From NCBI RefSeq assembly GCF_003955715.1, contig NZ_CP034463.1:8680001-8744000 (forward strand): a stretch of 64,000 bases of DNA, given 5' to 3'. The position numbers and the translations under genes were made by a program. The stretch is from Streptomyces aquilus (GTDB lineage Bacteria; Actinomycetota; Actinomycetes; Streptomycetales; Streptomycetaceae). This document shows, in pieces, positions 16,697 to 25,888 of this stretch. Under the pieces are notes generated by a model. That model made no database searches, was not told the DNA's origin, and saw nothing but the letters and a program-made list of their open reading frames with translations. The number at the start of each line of letters is the position of its first letter. Within the stretch, counting starts at the first letter, position 1.

Positions 16697-18040
16697 ATGA
16701 CCGTGCGGACACTCCTGCGCGCAGGTCAGGTGATCTCGATGGACCCCGACATCGGGGACCTTCCCCAGGGCGACGTCCTCATCGAGGACGGGAGGATCGA
16801 GGCCGTGGCACCGCGGATCGACGCGGACGCCGAAGTCCTCGACATGACCGGCCGGATCGTGATCCCCGGCTTCGTCGACACCCACCGCCACACCTGGGAG
16901 GCGTCCATCCGCGGCGTCGCCCCCGACGCCACCCTCGACGACTACTTCGTGGACATCCTCGACACCTTCGCCCCGCTCTACACCCCGGAGGACGTGTACG
17001 CGGCGAACCTGGCGGGCGCCCTGGAGTGCCTCAACGCCGGTATCACGACGCTCGTCGACTGGTCCCACATCAACAACACCCCCGCCCACCCCGACGCCGC
17101 GATCCAGGCCCTCACCGAGTCCGGCATCCGGGCGCAGTACGCGTACGGCAGCGCCAACACCTCCCTCGCCGACTACTGGTTCGAGAGCAAGATCGCGATA
17201 CCGGGGGACGACGTACGCCGCATCCGCACCCGGTACTTCGCCTCCGACACCGGCCTGCTCACCCTGGCCCTCGCCACCCGCGGCCCCGGCTTCTGCGTGA
17301 ACGACGTCGTCACCGCCGAATGGGCCCTCGCCCGCGACCTGGACATCCCGATCACCGTGCACGTGGCGATGGGCCGCCTCGCGGGCCGCTTCGGCATGGT
17401 GAAGCAACTCCACGACCTCGGGCTCCTCGGCCCGGACACCACCTACATCCACTGCTGCTACCTCCACGAGGACGAGTGGCGGATGGTCGCCGACAGCGGC
17501 GGTACGGTGTCCATCGCGCCGCAGGTCGAGACGCAGATGGGACACGGCTGGCCACCGGTGATGAAGGCGATCGAACACGGACTGCGCCCCTCGCTCAGCA
17601 TCGACGTCGTCACCACCGTCCCCGGCGACATGTTCACCCAGATCCGCGCGGCCTTCGGCGCCGAGCGCGCCCGCCTCAACGCGGACTGCTGGCAGGCCAA
17701 CATGCCGGTGCCGGACACGATGTTGACGGCACGTCAGATGCTGGAGATCGCCACCCGCAACGGCGCCCATGTGGCGGGCCTGGAGGACCGCACCGGCTCC
17801 CTGACCCCCGGCAAGCGTGCCGACGTCGTCGCGATCGACGCCACCGCCCTGAACGTCGCCCCCGTGCACGACCCCGCCGCCGCCGTCACCCTGTCCGCCG
17901 ACGTCTCCAACGTGGACACCGTCATCGTCGACGGCGTGATCCGCAAGCGGGACGGCAGGCTGACGGCCGACGTGGCCCGCGCCCGGCGCCTCGTGGAGGA
18001 GTCCCGCGACCGGCTCCTGGCGGCGAAGGCGGCCCGGTGA
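16697..18040 (+). CDS. ATZ/TRZ-type amidohydrolase (deaminase-like)
   Basis: The 447-residue protein is a cyclic-amidohydrolase barrel. VDTHRHTWE gives the HxH metal pair, ITVHVAMG and YIHCCYLHEDEW the later His residues, and SLSIDVVTT the catalytic Asp. The N- and C-terminal beta-sandwich segments flank it (LEDRTGSLTPGKRADVVAID is the usual closing piece). Members remove amino or halide groups from heterocycles such as triazines, cytosine or guanine derivatives. ATG 16697 follows AAGGAGGAAGG. It is the fourth enzyme gene of the operon and its stop overlaps the bicupin start. The substrate is not recognisable. Confidence 0.88.
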   Translation: MTVRTLLRAGQVISMDPDIGDLPQGDVLIEDGRIEAVAPRIDADAEVLDMTGRIVIPGFVDTHRHTWEASIRGVAPDATLDDYFVDILDTFAPLYTPEDVYAANLAGALECLNAGITTLVDWSHINNTPAHPDAAIQALTESGIRAQYAYGSANTSLADYWFESKIAIPGDDVRRIRTRYFASDTGLLTLALATRGPGFCVNDVVTAEWALARDLDIPITVHVAMGRLAGRFGMVKQLHDLGLLGPDTTYIHCCYLHEDEWRMVADSGGTVSIAPQVETQMGHGWPPVMKAIEHGLRPSLSIDVVTTVPGDMFTQIRAAFGAERARLNADCWQANMPVPDTMLTARQMLEIATRNGAHVAGLEDRTGSLTPGKRADVVAIDATALNVAPVHDPAAAVTLSADVSNVDTVIVDGVIRKRDGRLTADVARARRLVEESRDRLLAAKAAR

Positions 18041-18906
18041 CCGCGCACCTGGTGCGTCGCGCCGCCGACGTCCCGGCGCCGGACCACGACGAACACGGCT
18101 ACCGGCGGCGGGAGTTGGTCGGTGAGACGGACGGGAGCGTGCACACCGGCTTCGGCGTCTGCGAGCTGCGGCCGGGCGGCCGGGTCGGCGCCCATGTGCA
18201 CTCGTACGAGGAGAGCTTCCACCTCCTCGACGGCACCGTGATCCTCGACGTGCCCGAGGGGTCGTACCTCCTCGAAGAGGGCGACTACGGCCTGCTGCCG
18301 ACCGGTGTCCCGCACGCCTGGCGGGGCGTGGGGGACACCGGCGCACGCTGGGCCGACATGCTCGCCCCCGTGCCGCGCGCCCGCTACGGGTACGACACCC
18401 AGCCCGTGCCCGACCTGCCCGCCCGGGACCCGGTCCGGATCGACGTCCGTGACCCCCGCACCCGCTCCTTCGGACACTTCGAGCCCGCGCAGATGGACCC
18501 CGGCAAACAGTCCCAGGACCTGCTGGCCGTGTCGGCGAGCATGCGGACCGCGCTGCTCGTCTACAGCGGGATCACCGTCAAGATGATGGTCGACGCCGAC
18601 CTGGGCGCGGTCGCCTCGACGATGTTCATGGTGCAGTACGCCGTCGACGGCGTCGCGGGCACCCACGACCACCCCTTCGAGGAGACGTACTTGATCCTCG
18701 AAGGGGTCGTGGAGGCGACCTTCGACGACGCGCGCTACCCCCTCGGCCCCGGCGATCTCGCCTGGGCGGGCGCCGGTTGCGTGCACGGATTCACCAACGC
18801 CGGTGCGGGGCCGGTGCGTTGGCTGGAGACACAGGCCCCGCAGCCGCCGTCCCGGCACTCCTACCGCTTCACCCGGGACTGGGACTATCTGAGGGGCGTG
18901 CGATGA
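18037..18906 (+). CDS. Bicupin protein
   Basis: The 289-residue protein contains two cupin barrels. The first has GAHVHSYEESFHLLDGTVILDV and LPTGVPHAW; the second has GTHDHPFEETYLILEGVVEATF and AWAGAGCVHGFTN. Both keep the HxH...E...H metal-binding pattern. Tandem cupins of this size include (S)-ureidoglycine aminohydrolase and several dioxygenases. The former would suit a nitrogen-heterocycle pathway, but this is only a structural analogy. GTG 18037 overlaps the amidohydrolase stop (GTGA), and the end overlaps the SDR start (ATGA), so translation is coupled on both sides. Confidence 0.8.
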   Translation: MTAHLVRRAADVPAPDHDEHGYRRRELVGETDGSVHTGFGVCELRPGGRVGAHVHSYEESFHLLDGTVILDVPEGSYLLEEGDYGLLPTGVPHAWRGVGDTGARWADMLAPVPRARYGYDTQPVPDLPARDPVRIDVRDPRTRSFGHFEPAQMDPGKQSQDLLAVSASMRTALLVYSGITVKMMVDADLGAVASTMFMVQYAVDGVAGTHDHPFEETYLILEGVVEATFDDARYPLGPGDLAWAGAGCVHGFTNAGAGPVRWLETQAPQPPSRHSYRFTRDWDYLRGVR

Positions 18907-19592
18907 ACCGGGTCGTGGTGATCGGCGGAACCTCGGGCATCGGCCGGGAGTTCGCCCGGACGCGCGCGGGACGCGGCGACGAGGTGCTGATCACCGGCCG
19001 CGACCCGCACCGCACCGACACCGCCGCCAAGGAGATCGGCGCCCGCGGCCTCGCCCTGGACCTCTCCCGCCCCCGGGAGATCGGTGCCGCACTGGCCGGT
19101 GTCGGACGCGTGGACCATCTGGTGCTGGCCGGGATCTCCCGCGACGACAACCGGGTGGCCGCCTACGACGTCGACGCCGCCGTCCACCTCGTCACCCTCA
19201 AGCTCGTCGGCTACACCGAGGCCGTGCACACCCTGCGGCCCGGCCTGCACGCCGACAGCGCGATCGTTGTGTTCGGCGGGCAGGCCAAGGAGCGGCCCTA
19301 TCCGGGCGCGACGACCGTGGCGACCGTCAACGCGGGGGTGACCGGCCTCGTGCACACGCTCGCCGTCGAGCTCGCGCCCGTCCGCGTCAACGCCGTCCAC
19401 CCCGGAGTGGTCGGGGACAGCCCCTACTGGCGGGACAAGCCGGACGAGGTGCTGGCGGACCTGCGGGAGCGCACCCCGACCGGGCGGCTCGCGGCGATGG
19501 CCGACGTCGTGGACGCCGTGGACTTCCTGCTGCGCAACCGGTCCGTCAACGGGCTGGGGCTCGCCGTCGACGGGGGCTGGCTGCTGGGGTGA
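18903..19592 (+). CDS. Short-chain dehydrogenase/reductase-like protein with atypical active site
   Basis: The 229-residue protein has the SDR Rossmann motif GGTSGIGRE at about residues 8-16 and the C-terminal pattern VNAVHPGVV...PTGRLAAMADVVDAVDFLL...GLAVDGGWLLG typical of classical SDRs. The expected YxxxK catalytic pair is not intact: the matching position reads YPGATTVATVNAG, with no Lys four residues after the Tyr. It may therefore be a divergent oxidoreductase or a non-catalytic binding protein. ATG 18903 overlaps the bicupin stop. It is part of the same operon. Confidence 0.8.
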   Translation: MNRVVVIGGTSGIGREFARTRAGRGDEVLITGRDPHRTDTAAKEIGARGLALDLSRPREIGAALAGVGRVDHLVLAGISRDDNRVAAYDVDAAVHLVTLKLVGYTEAVHTLRPGLHADSAIVVFGGQAKERPYPGATTVATVNAGVTGLVHTLAVELAPVRVNAVHPGVVGDSPYWRDKPDEVLADLRERTPTGRLAAMADVVDAVDFLLRNRSVNGLGLAVDGGWLLG

Positions 19593-19688
19593 GCCCCGGT
19601 CCCGGCGCATTCCACGCCGTGAAGCCGTGGAGTCGCCGGGGCGGGGAACCCGTCCACCAGGCCCACTTTCGAGGAGAGAGGGAGCGCG

Positions 19689-20933
19689 ATGACCGACCCC
19701 GCCGCAGTCGCCCGGCTCACCGAGGACCTGACCGCCGGGCTGAAGACCGGCGACCTGGAGGACTTCTACCGCGACCTGCACCGCCACCCCGAGCTGTCCT
19801 TCCAGGAACACCGCACCGCCGCCCGGCTCGCGGCCCGGCTGCGCGCGGCCGGGTTCACGGTGACCGAGGGCGTCGGCCGCACCGGCGTCGTCGGTGTGCT
19901 GGCCAACGGGGACGGGCCCGTGGTGTGGCTGCGCGGCGACATGGACGCGCTGCCGGTGCGGGAGGCGACCGGACTGCCGTACGCCTCGACGGTCGACGGC
20001 GTGATGCACGCCTGCGGGCACGACTGCCACGTCACCTGGCTCGCCGGGGCCGCCGAGGCGCTCGCCGCCGGGCGCGCCGCCTGGTCCGGGACGCTGGTGG
20101 CGGTCGGGCAGCCCGCCGAGGAGGCCGGCGGGGGAGCGGGCGTGATGGCCGCGGACGGGGTGCACGCGCGCTTCCCCTACCCGGACGTGGTCTTCGGCCA
20201 GCATGTCGTCCCCGGGCGCACCGGCTGCTACTCGCACACCCCCGGCCTGATCATGTCCGCGTCCGACGGGGTCGAGGTCGTGGTGCCGGGCGTGGGCGGC
20301 CACGGCTCGCGCCCCGAGTCCACCGTCGACCCCGTCGTCACCGCCGCGCACATCGTCACCCGGCTCCAGACCGTGGTCTCCCGGGAGGTCGCCGCGAAGG
20401 ACTCGGCGGTGCTGACGGTGGGGCAGTTCCACGCCGGCACGAAGAGCAACATCATCCCCGCCGAGGCGCGGCTCGCGCTGAACCTGCGCAGCCAGGACGA
20501 CCGGGTGCGCGAGCGGATCCTCACCGCCGTGCGGCGGATCGTCGAGGGCGAGTGCCAGGCGGCGGGCTGCCCGGTGCCGCCCGACATCACCGTGGTCCCC
20601 GGCTATCCGAACACCGTCAACGACGCCGCCCTCGACCGGGAGATCGCGGCCGTGCACCGCGAACTGTTCGGCGCCGACTCGGTGTTCGACTTCGGCCCGG
20701 AGATGGGCAGCGAGGACTTCTCCCTGCTCGCGCCCCCGGGAGTGCCGTACGACTACTGGTACGTGACGTCGACACCGCACGAGGTGTGGGAGACGGTCCC
20801 GGGGGAGACGGACGCGGAGCGGTTCGGCAACGTGCCCGACAACCACAGCCCGTTCTTCGCCCCCGACCTGTCGGTGCTGGCGCCCGGCGTACGGACGCTG
20901 GTGTCGGCGGCGCTGAGCCGCCTCACGGCTTGA
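19689..20933 (+). CDS. M20-family amidohydrolase (hippurate/N-acyl-amino-acid hydrolase type)
   Basis: This 414-residue protein is a zinc-dependent M20D amidase. It has LHRHPELSFQE, WLRGDMDALPV, HACGHDCHVTWL and GQPAEEAGGGA, which supply the metal ligands and catalytic Glu. The dimerisation domain has GVGGHGSRPE, and the C-terminal part has GSEDFS. Its usual chemistry is cleavage of an acyl group from an amino acid or amine. A strong ribosome site (GAGGAGAGAGGGAG) precedes ATG 19689. A gap of 96 bases separates it from the SDR gene, so it may have its own promoter, but it follows the operon in the same direction. Its end overlaps the end of the convergent methyltransferase gene by 11 bases. 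Confidence 0.9.
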   Translation: MTDPAAVARLTEDLTAGLKTGDLEDFYRDLHRHPELSFQEHRTAARLAARLRAAGFTVTEGVGRTGVVGVLANGDGPVVWLRGDMDALPVREATGLPYASTVDGVMHACGHDCHVTWLAGAAEALAAGRAAWSGTLVAVGQPAEEAGGGAGVMAADGVHARFPYPDVVFGQHVVPGRTGCYSHTPGLIMSASDGVEVVVPGVGGHGSRPESTVDPVVTAAHIVTRLQTVVSREVAAKDSAVLTVGQFHAGTKSNIIPAEARLALNLRSQDDRVRERILTAVRRIVEGECQAAGCPVPPDITVVPGYPNTVNDAALDREIAAVHRELFGADSVFDFGPEMGSEDFSLLAPPGVPYDYWYVTSTPHEVWETVPGETDAERFGNVPDNHSPFFAPDLSVLAPGVRTLVSAALSRLTA

Positions 20934-21735
20934 TGCCCACGCCTCCGTAGAGCGAGACCGGCCCGGGGCCGATGTCCGACTCGTCCTCCGCGAGCTCGGG
21001 ACGCCAGTCCCGTACGGACACGATCCCGGGCTCGACGAGGTCGAGTCCCGTGAAGAAGCGGCCCACTTGGGCCCGGTCGCGGGCGACGAGGGTGACGCCC
21101 GACGCCTGGTAGGCGGCGATGCCCTCGCGCACCTGCTCCGGTTCGAAGTCGGCGGTCATGCACGACAGCACCAGACAACTGCCCGGCGCCAGCGCGTCGA
21201 CCAGGGTACCGACGATGTCGTAGGCGCCGTCCTCGTCCGCGATGAAGTGCATCAGCGCGATCAGCGAGAGGGCGACCGGACGCCCGAAGTCGAGGATCTC
21301 GCCCGCCCGTTCGAGGATCTGCTGCGGGTCGCGGGCGTCGGCCTGGACGTACTCCGTCACGCCCTCCTCGGTGCCGCGCAGCAGCGCGCCGGCGTGGGCG
21401 AGGACGATCGGGTCGTTGTCGACGTAGACGACCCGGGCGTCCGGGGCGACCCGCTGCGCTATCTGGTGCAGGTTGGGCTCGGTGGGGATGCCGGTGCCGA
21501 TGTCGAGGAACTGGCGGATGCCTGCGGAGGCCACGAGCCGGCGCGTGGCCCGGTGCATGAACCACCGGTTGGCCCGCGCGGCCCGTGGCGCGTCGCCGTT
21601 CAACGAGGCGATCCGGCGGCCGAGTTCCTCGTCGACCGGGTAGTTGTCCTTGCCGCCGAGATACCAGTCGTAGACCCGGGCCGGGTGCGGCCTGGTCGTG
21701 TCGATCAGCGGGGCGGCCGGCTCGGTCCCGGGCAC
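20923..21735 (-). CDS. DUF574-type SAM-dependent methyltransferase, copy 2
   Basis: The 270-residue protein is a paralogue of the product of 10749-11555. The two share RVYDWYLGGKDNYPVDEE-type N termini, the SAM motif FLDIGTGIPT, and VVYVDNDPIVLAHAGALL, and the whole fold aligns. The methylated substrate is unknown for the family. ATG 21735 gives a normal family length. The two paralogues face the same way and bracket the catabolic operon. The upstream 117 bases to the DUF3140 gene contain no obvious promoter that I can name. Confidence 0.85.
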   Translation of the reverse strand: MPGTEPAAPLIDTTRPHPARVYDWYLGGKDNYPVDEELGRRIASLNGDAPRAARANRWFMHRATRRLVASAGIRQFLDIGTGIPTEPNLHQIAQRVAPDARVVYVDNDPIVLAHAGALLRGTEEGVTEYVQADARDPQQILERAGEILDFGRPVALSLIALMHFIADEDGAYDIVGTLVDALAPGSCLVLSCMTADFEPEQVREGIAAYQASGVTLVARDRAQVGRFFTGLDLVEPGIVSVRDWRPELAEDESDIGPGPVSLYGGVGIKP

Positions 21736-21852
21736 GTGTGACTCCTCTGCTCGCTCGGCAGGACTGCGAGCAGTGTTTCACGATCATCCGCGCGGGCCGC
21801 AGTCGGTCTTCGGCCACCTCTTTCGCGTCAACGCCGGTGCCGTTCGCGGGCG

Positions 21853-22185
21853 TTACGGCCTGAGCGGATCGTGCCCCAGCGTCATCAGCCGGTGCCGCCG
21901 CCGGGTCTCCTCGGGCTCGGGTTCGTTCTCGACGTCCGCCTGTGCGGAGACGGCGTCCACCACCTCGTACATCACCTCGATGTCGTCGTCGGTGAGGTCC
22001 GTGCGCCGCTTCTGCAGGATCGCCAGGACATGCTGTCCGGTGGGTGTGCCTGCGTGCTCCGGCACGGGTTCCGTCTCCTCGGAGGCGTCGCTGACGCGCA
22101 GCCAGGCGGCCAGCTCCTGCGAGGTCATGTTGACGACACGGTGGAAGTCCTCCCACAGCGCGTCGAGTTCGAGGGCGTCCGTCAT
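21853..22185 (-). CDS. DUF3140 protein
   Basis: The 110-residue protein begins MTDALELDALWEDFHRVVNMTSQELAAWLRV, which is the hallmark of the actinobacterial DUF3140 family. A helical middle (LAILQKRRTDLTDDDIEVMYEVVDAV) and an acidic then basic tail (EPEPEETRRRHRLMTLGHDPLRP) follow. The family has no established biochemical role; genes of this kind are often near stress genes, and here the gene for Dps lies 30 bases upstream on the same strand. Co-transcription with dps is likely. Confidence 0.8.
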   Translation of the reverse strand: MTDALELDALWEDFHRVVNMTSQELAAWLRVSDASEETEPVPEHAGTPTGQHVLAILQKRRTDLTDDDIEVMYEVVDAVSAQADVENEPEPEETRRRHRLMTLGHDPLRP

Positions 22186-22215
22186 GGGCCGGCCTCCTTC
22201 CTCGTGCGTACGCGG

Positions 22216-22695
22216 TCAGTCGCGGGGCCAGTTCTCGGCCTCGAACATCCAGCGCTGCTTCTCCAGTTCGGCGGTGATGCCGATCAGCAGGTCCTGGGTG
22301 ACCGGGTCGGCCTTGTCGGTGGCGTCGATGCGGTCGCGCAGCCGGCCGATCGCGGTCTCCAGCGTCTCGACCATCAGCCGCACCACCTCGTCGTCCCGCA
22401 GCCAGCCCTCCTTCGCGCCGGGCAGCGCGTAGGCGGCGGCGACCGTCTCGGGCCGGCCGTCGGGCGGCAGGCCGAGCGCGGCGGCGCGCTCCGCCACCGT
22501 GTCGGAGTACGTGCGGGCCGTCGCTACCACCTCGTCCAGCTGGAGGTGGATGGACCGGAAGCGCGGGCCCACGATGTTCCAGTGCGCCTGCTTGCCGACG
22601 AGCGAGATCCCGAGCAGATCCACGAGGGTGCTCTGCAACGCCTCTCCGGCCACCTCGCGGGCGGCGTCGGGAAGGGTGCTCTTCACCACAGTCAT
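22216..22695 (-). CDS. dps: Dps-family DNA-protecting ferritin-like protein
   Basis: The 159-residue protein is a four-helix ferritin-like subunit. LVGKQAHWNIVGPRFRSIHLQLDEVV carries the His, Asp and Glu of the Dps inter-subunit ferroxidase site. It should form a dodecamer that oxidises and stores iron with peroxide and protects DNA. AAGGAGGAG precedes ATG 22695 by about seven bases. The stop codon of a short WhiB-like open frame overlaps this start (ATGA), so the two may be translated together. Downstream on the same strand is the DUF3140 gene. Confidence 0.9.
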   Translation of the reverse strand: MTVVKSTLPDAAREVAGEALQSTLVDLLGISLVGKQAHWNIVGPRFRSIHLQLDEVVATARTYSDTVAERAAALGLPPDGRPETVAAAYALPGAKEGWLRDDEVVRLMVETLETAIGRLRDRIDATDKADPVTQDLLIGITAELEKQRWMFEAENWPRD

Positions 22696-22826
22696 ACGGT
22701 GCTCCTCCTTGGGGCATGGTCCGGCCGGTACGGAGCGGCGCGGCGCGTTCCCGGGCCTTCCGTGCCCACGGGAGAGAACAGCTCGGGGTCCTCTCCCACG
22801 CAGGCCGCGTGCCGCCACCACTCCAT
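22692..22826 (-). pseudogene. WhiB-like N-terminal remnant or micro-ORF in front of dps
   Basis: This 44-codon frame opens with MEWWRHAACVGEDPELFSPVG, which closely resembles the start of WhiB-type iron-sulfur regulators (WRHxAxC..EDPELFFPIG). It then runs into an unrelated Arg/Pro-rich end. Only the first of the four WhiB cysteines is present, so a normal [4Fe-4S] cluster cannot form. The frame stays open upstream for a further fifteen codons, to the stop of the hydrolase gene. Its TGA overlaps the dps ATG. It could be a truncated whiB relic or a small leader ORF coupled to dps. Confidence 0.55.
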
Positions 22827-22871
22827 GCGGGCGCGGGTGCCCAGGGCGAACCGGTGCAAACGCCGTGACGA

Positions 22872-23669
22872 TCAACCGTGGAACACGCCCTCCAGGAAGC
22901 GCGTGAGGTCCGCGAACACCTCCGCCCGGTTCGTCTCGTTGAACACCTCGTGCCGGGCGCCCGGATAGATCCGCTCGGTCAGCCTGCCCCCGCTGAGCTG
23001 CTCCACCCCGCCCCGGCTGCCCGACAGCGGCACCAGCCGGTCGTCGTCGCCGTGCAGCCACAGCACCGGGAGCGGGCCGACGTCCCCGCCCTTGGCCACG
23101 GTCTCCAGGGTCCGTACGAACGACTCCACCGTGGGCCGCTTCATCGGCCCGTGCCACACCAGCGGATCCGCCGCGTACGCCGTCCCGACCGCCGGGTCGC
23201 GGGAGAGCGAGGCCGTGCTGATGGGCGTGTCCGGGATCTCGTCGAGGGCGAGCAGCTGCCGGGGCAGATACCAGTCCCCGATGACCGGCCCGGACAGGAC
23301 GAGCGCGGTGAGCTCGGCGCCGTACCGCTGGGCGAAGCGGGCGGCGATCAGACCGCCCATGGAGTGACCGATCAGGACCAGTGGCACCCCCGGATGGCCG
23401 GCGCGGGCCAGGTCGGCCACCGCGTGCACCTCGGTGACCACGTCCTCGAAGTCCTCGACCAGCACCCGCTCGCCCGCCGATTTCCCGTGGCCCCGGTGAT
23501 CGGGCCCGAAGACGGCCGCGCCGTGCGCGACCAGAACGTCGGCGAGTTCCTCGTACCGTCCGCTGTGCTCCCCGTACCCGTGCACCACCAGGGCCAGGTA
23601 GCGGGGCGCCGGGTGCGGCCACTCCCGTACGACGATCCCGGCAAGCGTGTGCTCGCGGGCCTCGGTCAT
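22872..23669 (-). CDS. Alpha/beta hydrolase (monoacylglycerol-lipase-like)
   Basis: The 265-residue protein has the serine-hydrolase nucleophile elbow GHSMGG near residue 90, an oxyanion region LVVHGYGEHSGRY, and PDHRGHGKS near the N terminus. The Asp in WLHGDDDRLVP and the His in GARHEVFNE complete the catalytic triad. This is the PldB/monoacylglycerol-lipase type, acting on monoacylglycerols or lysophospholipids. ATG 23669 is preceded by an excellent GGAGGAG site. The gene diverges from the thiolase gene, and a palindrome lies in the gap, so both may respond to the same fatty-acid signal. Confidence 0.87.
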   Translation of the reverse strand: MTEAREHTLAGIVVREWPHPAPRYLALVVHGYGEHSGRYEELADVLVAHGAAVFGPDHRGHGKSAGERVLVEDFEDVVTEVHAVADLARAGHPGVPLVLIGHSMGGLIAARFAQRYGAELTALVLSGPVIGDWYLPRQLLALDEIPDTPISTASLSRDPAVGTAYAADPLVWHGPMKRPTVESFVRTLETVAKGGDVGPLPVLWLHGDDDRLVPLSGSRGGVEQLSGGRLTERIYPGARHEVFNETNRAEVFADLTRFLEGVFHG

Positions 23670-23744
23670 GTCTCCTCCAGCTGCGTCGATGAAGGTCCCC
23701 GGAGATCTTCCCAGGCGAGTGAGAGGCGGTCTATAGTCCAAAAC

Positions 23745-23755
23745 TAGCAGCGCTA
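23745..23755. promoter_or_regulatory. Candidate dyad operator between hydrolase and thiolase genes
   Basis: TAGC-AGC-GCTA is a dyad within an AT-rich patch (CTATAGTCCAAAACTAGC... through TAATTAACAGG) in the divergent gap. Such arms resemble operators of TetR-type lipid regulators. It lies about 33 bases upstream of the thiolase start. Confidence 0.4.
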
Positions 23756-23787
23756 ATTAACAGGTCAGAGCCGTCAGGAGTCCCGTC

Positions 23788-24975
<1,188 letters not shown>

Positions 24976-24993
24976 ACCGCGTCCGGGCAGGGC

Positions 24994-25030
24994 GGGTGGG
25001 CTGCCGCCGCGTAACCGCGTAGGCCCACCC
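24994..25030 (+). terminator. Hairpin after thiolase
   Basis: GGGTGGGC and GCCCACCC form a perfect 8-bp stem around a 21-base loop, which itself contains CGCG-TAAC-CGCG. It begins 18 bases after the thiolase stop and lies before the promoter of the TSUP gene. Confidence 0.5.
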
Positions 25031-25067
25031 ACCGAGACCCTCCTTACGGCGGCCGGATAGCTGCGCA

Positions 25068-25073
25068 TAGCAT
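25068..25073 (+). promoter_or_regulatory. -10 element with near-leaderless start
   Basis: TAGCAT lies ten bases before the ATG at 25084, and no ribosome site is present. Transcription would start only about three bases ahead of the codon. Confidence 0.4.
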
Positions 25074-25083
25074 CGGTCTCCGC

Positions 25084-25857
25084 ATGAACACGATGACACT
25101 CTGGGGCATCTCCGGCTGGGGGTTCGCCGCACTCGCCTTCGCGGCGCTGCTCGTCGGCTTCTCCAAGACCGCCGTGAGCGGCGCCAACACGGTCAGCCTC
25201 GCCGTCTTCGCCGCGGTCCTGCCCGCCCGCGCCTCCACCGGCGTGCTGCTGCCGATCCTCATCGCCGGGGACGTGCTCGCCGTCCTCACCTACCGCCGGC
25301 ACGCCCACTGGCCCACCCTGTGGCGGCTGTTCCCGGCGGTCGCGGCGGGCGTGGTGTTCGGGACGCTGTTCCTGGTGTGGGCGGACGACGCGATCGTCCG
25401 GACGTCGATCGGCGCGATCCTGCTGCTGATGGCAGGCGTGACGATCTGGCGCCGCCGCACCGCCGACGCCGACGAGGACCCGGACGCGGTCACGACCAGG
25501 GCGGGCCGCGTGAAGGCCCGCTCCTACGGTGTCCTCGGTGGCTTCACCACGATGGTCGCGAACGCGGGCGGCCCGGTGATGTCGATGTACCTGCTGTCCG
25601 CGGGCTTCCGGAAGCTCGGCTTCCTGGGCACCTCCGCCTTCTTCTTCCTCATCGTCAACACGTCCAAGGTGCCCTTCAGCGTGGGGCTCGGGCTGATCGA
25701 CGGGAACTCGCTGCTCCTCGACGCCGCACTCGTGGCGTTCGTCGTGCCCGGCGCGCTCATCGGCAAATGGGCCGTGAACAGGATCAACCAGCGACTCTTC
25801 GAACAACTGGTGATCGCGGCGACGATCGTCGGCGGCCTGCAACTGCTCCTGCGCTGA
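25084..25857 (+). CDS. TSUP-family (TauE/SafE) anion exporter
   Basis: The 257-residue protein is very hydrophobic, with about eight membrane helices arranged as two half-repeats. The first half holds GFSKTAVSGANTVSLAVFA and the second GGFTTMVANAGGPVMSMYLL, the conserved segments of the TauE/SafE (sulfite or sulfoacetate exporter) family. The charged loop around residues 125-140 faces the cytoplasm. The natural substrate may be sulfite or another sulfur or organic anion. It stands alone between a hairpin and the convergent end of the large membrane-protein gene. Confidence 0.85.
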   Translation: MNTMTLWGISGWGFAALAFAALLVGFSKTAVSGANTVSLAVFAAVLPARASTGVLLPILIAGDVLAVLTYRRHAHWPTLWRLFPAVAAGVVFGTLFLVWADDAIVRTSIGAILLLMAGVTIWRRRTADADEDPDAVTTRAGRVKARSYGVLGGFTTMVANAGGPVMSMYLLSAGFRKLGFLGTSAFFFLIVNTSKVPFSVGLGLIDGNSLLLDAALVAFVVPGALIGKWAVNRINQRLFEQLVIAATIVGGLQLLLR

Positions 25858-25888
25858 CGCCCGGCCCCCGGCGTGCCGCGGCGGCGAC

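Noticed and set aside
18885..20846. A 653-codon open frame on the minus strand
   Set aside because: It is antisense to the SDR and M20 genes, with low-complexity Gly/Arg/Val content and no domain pattern.
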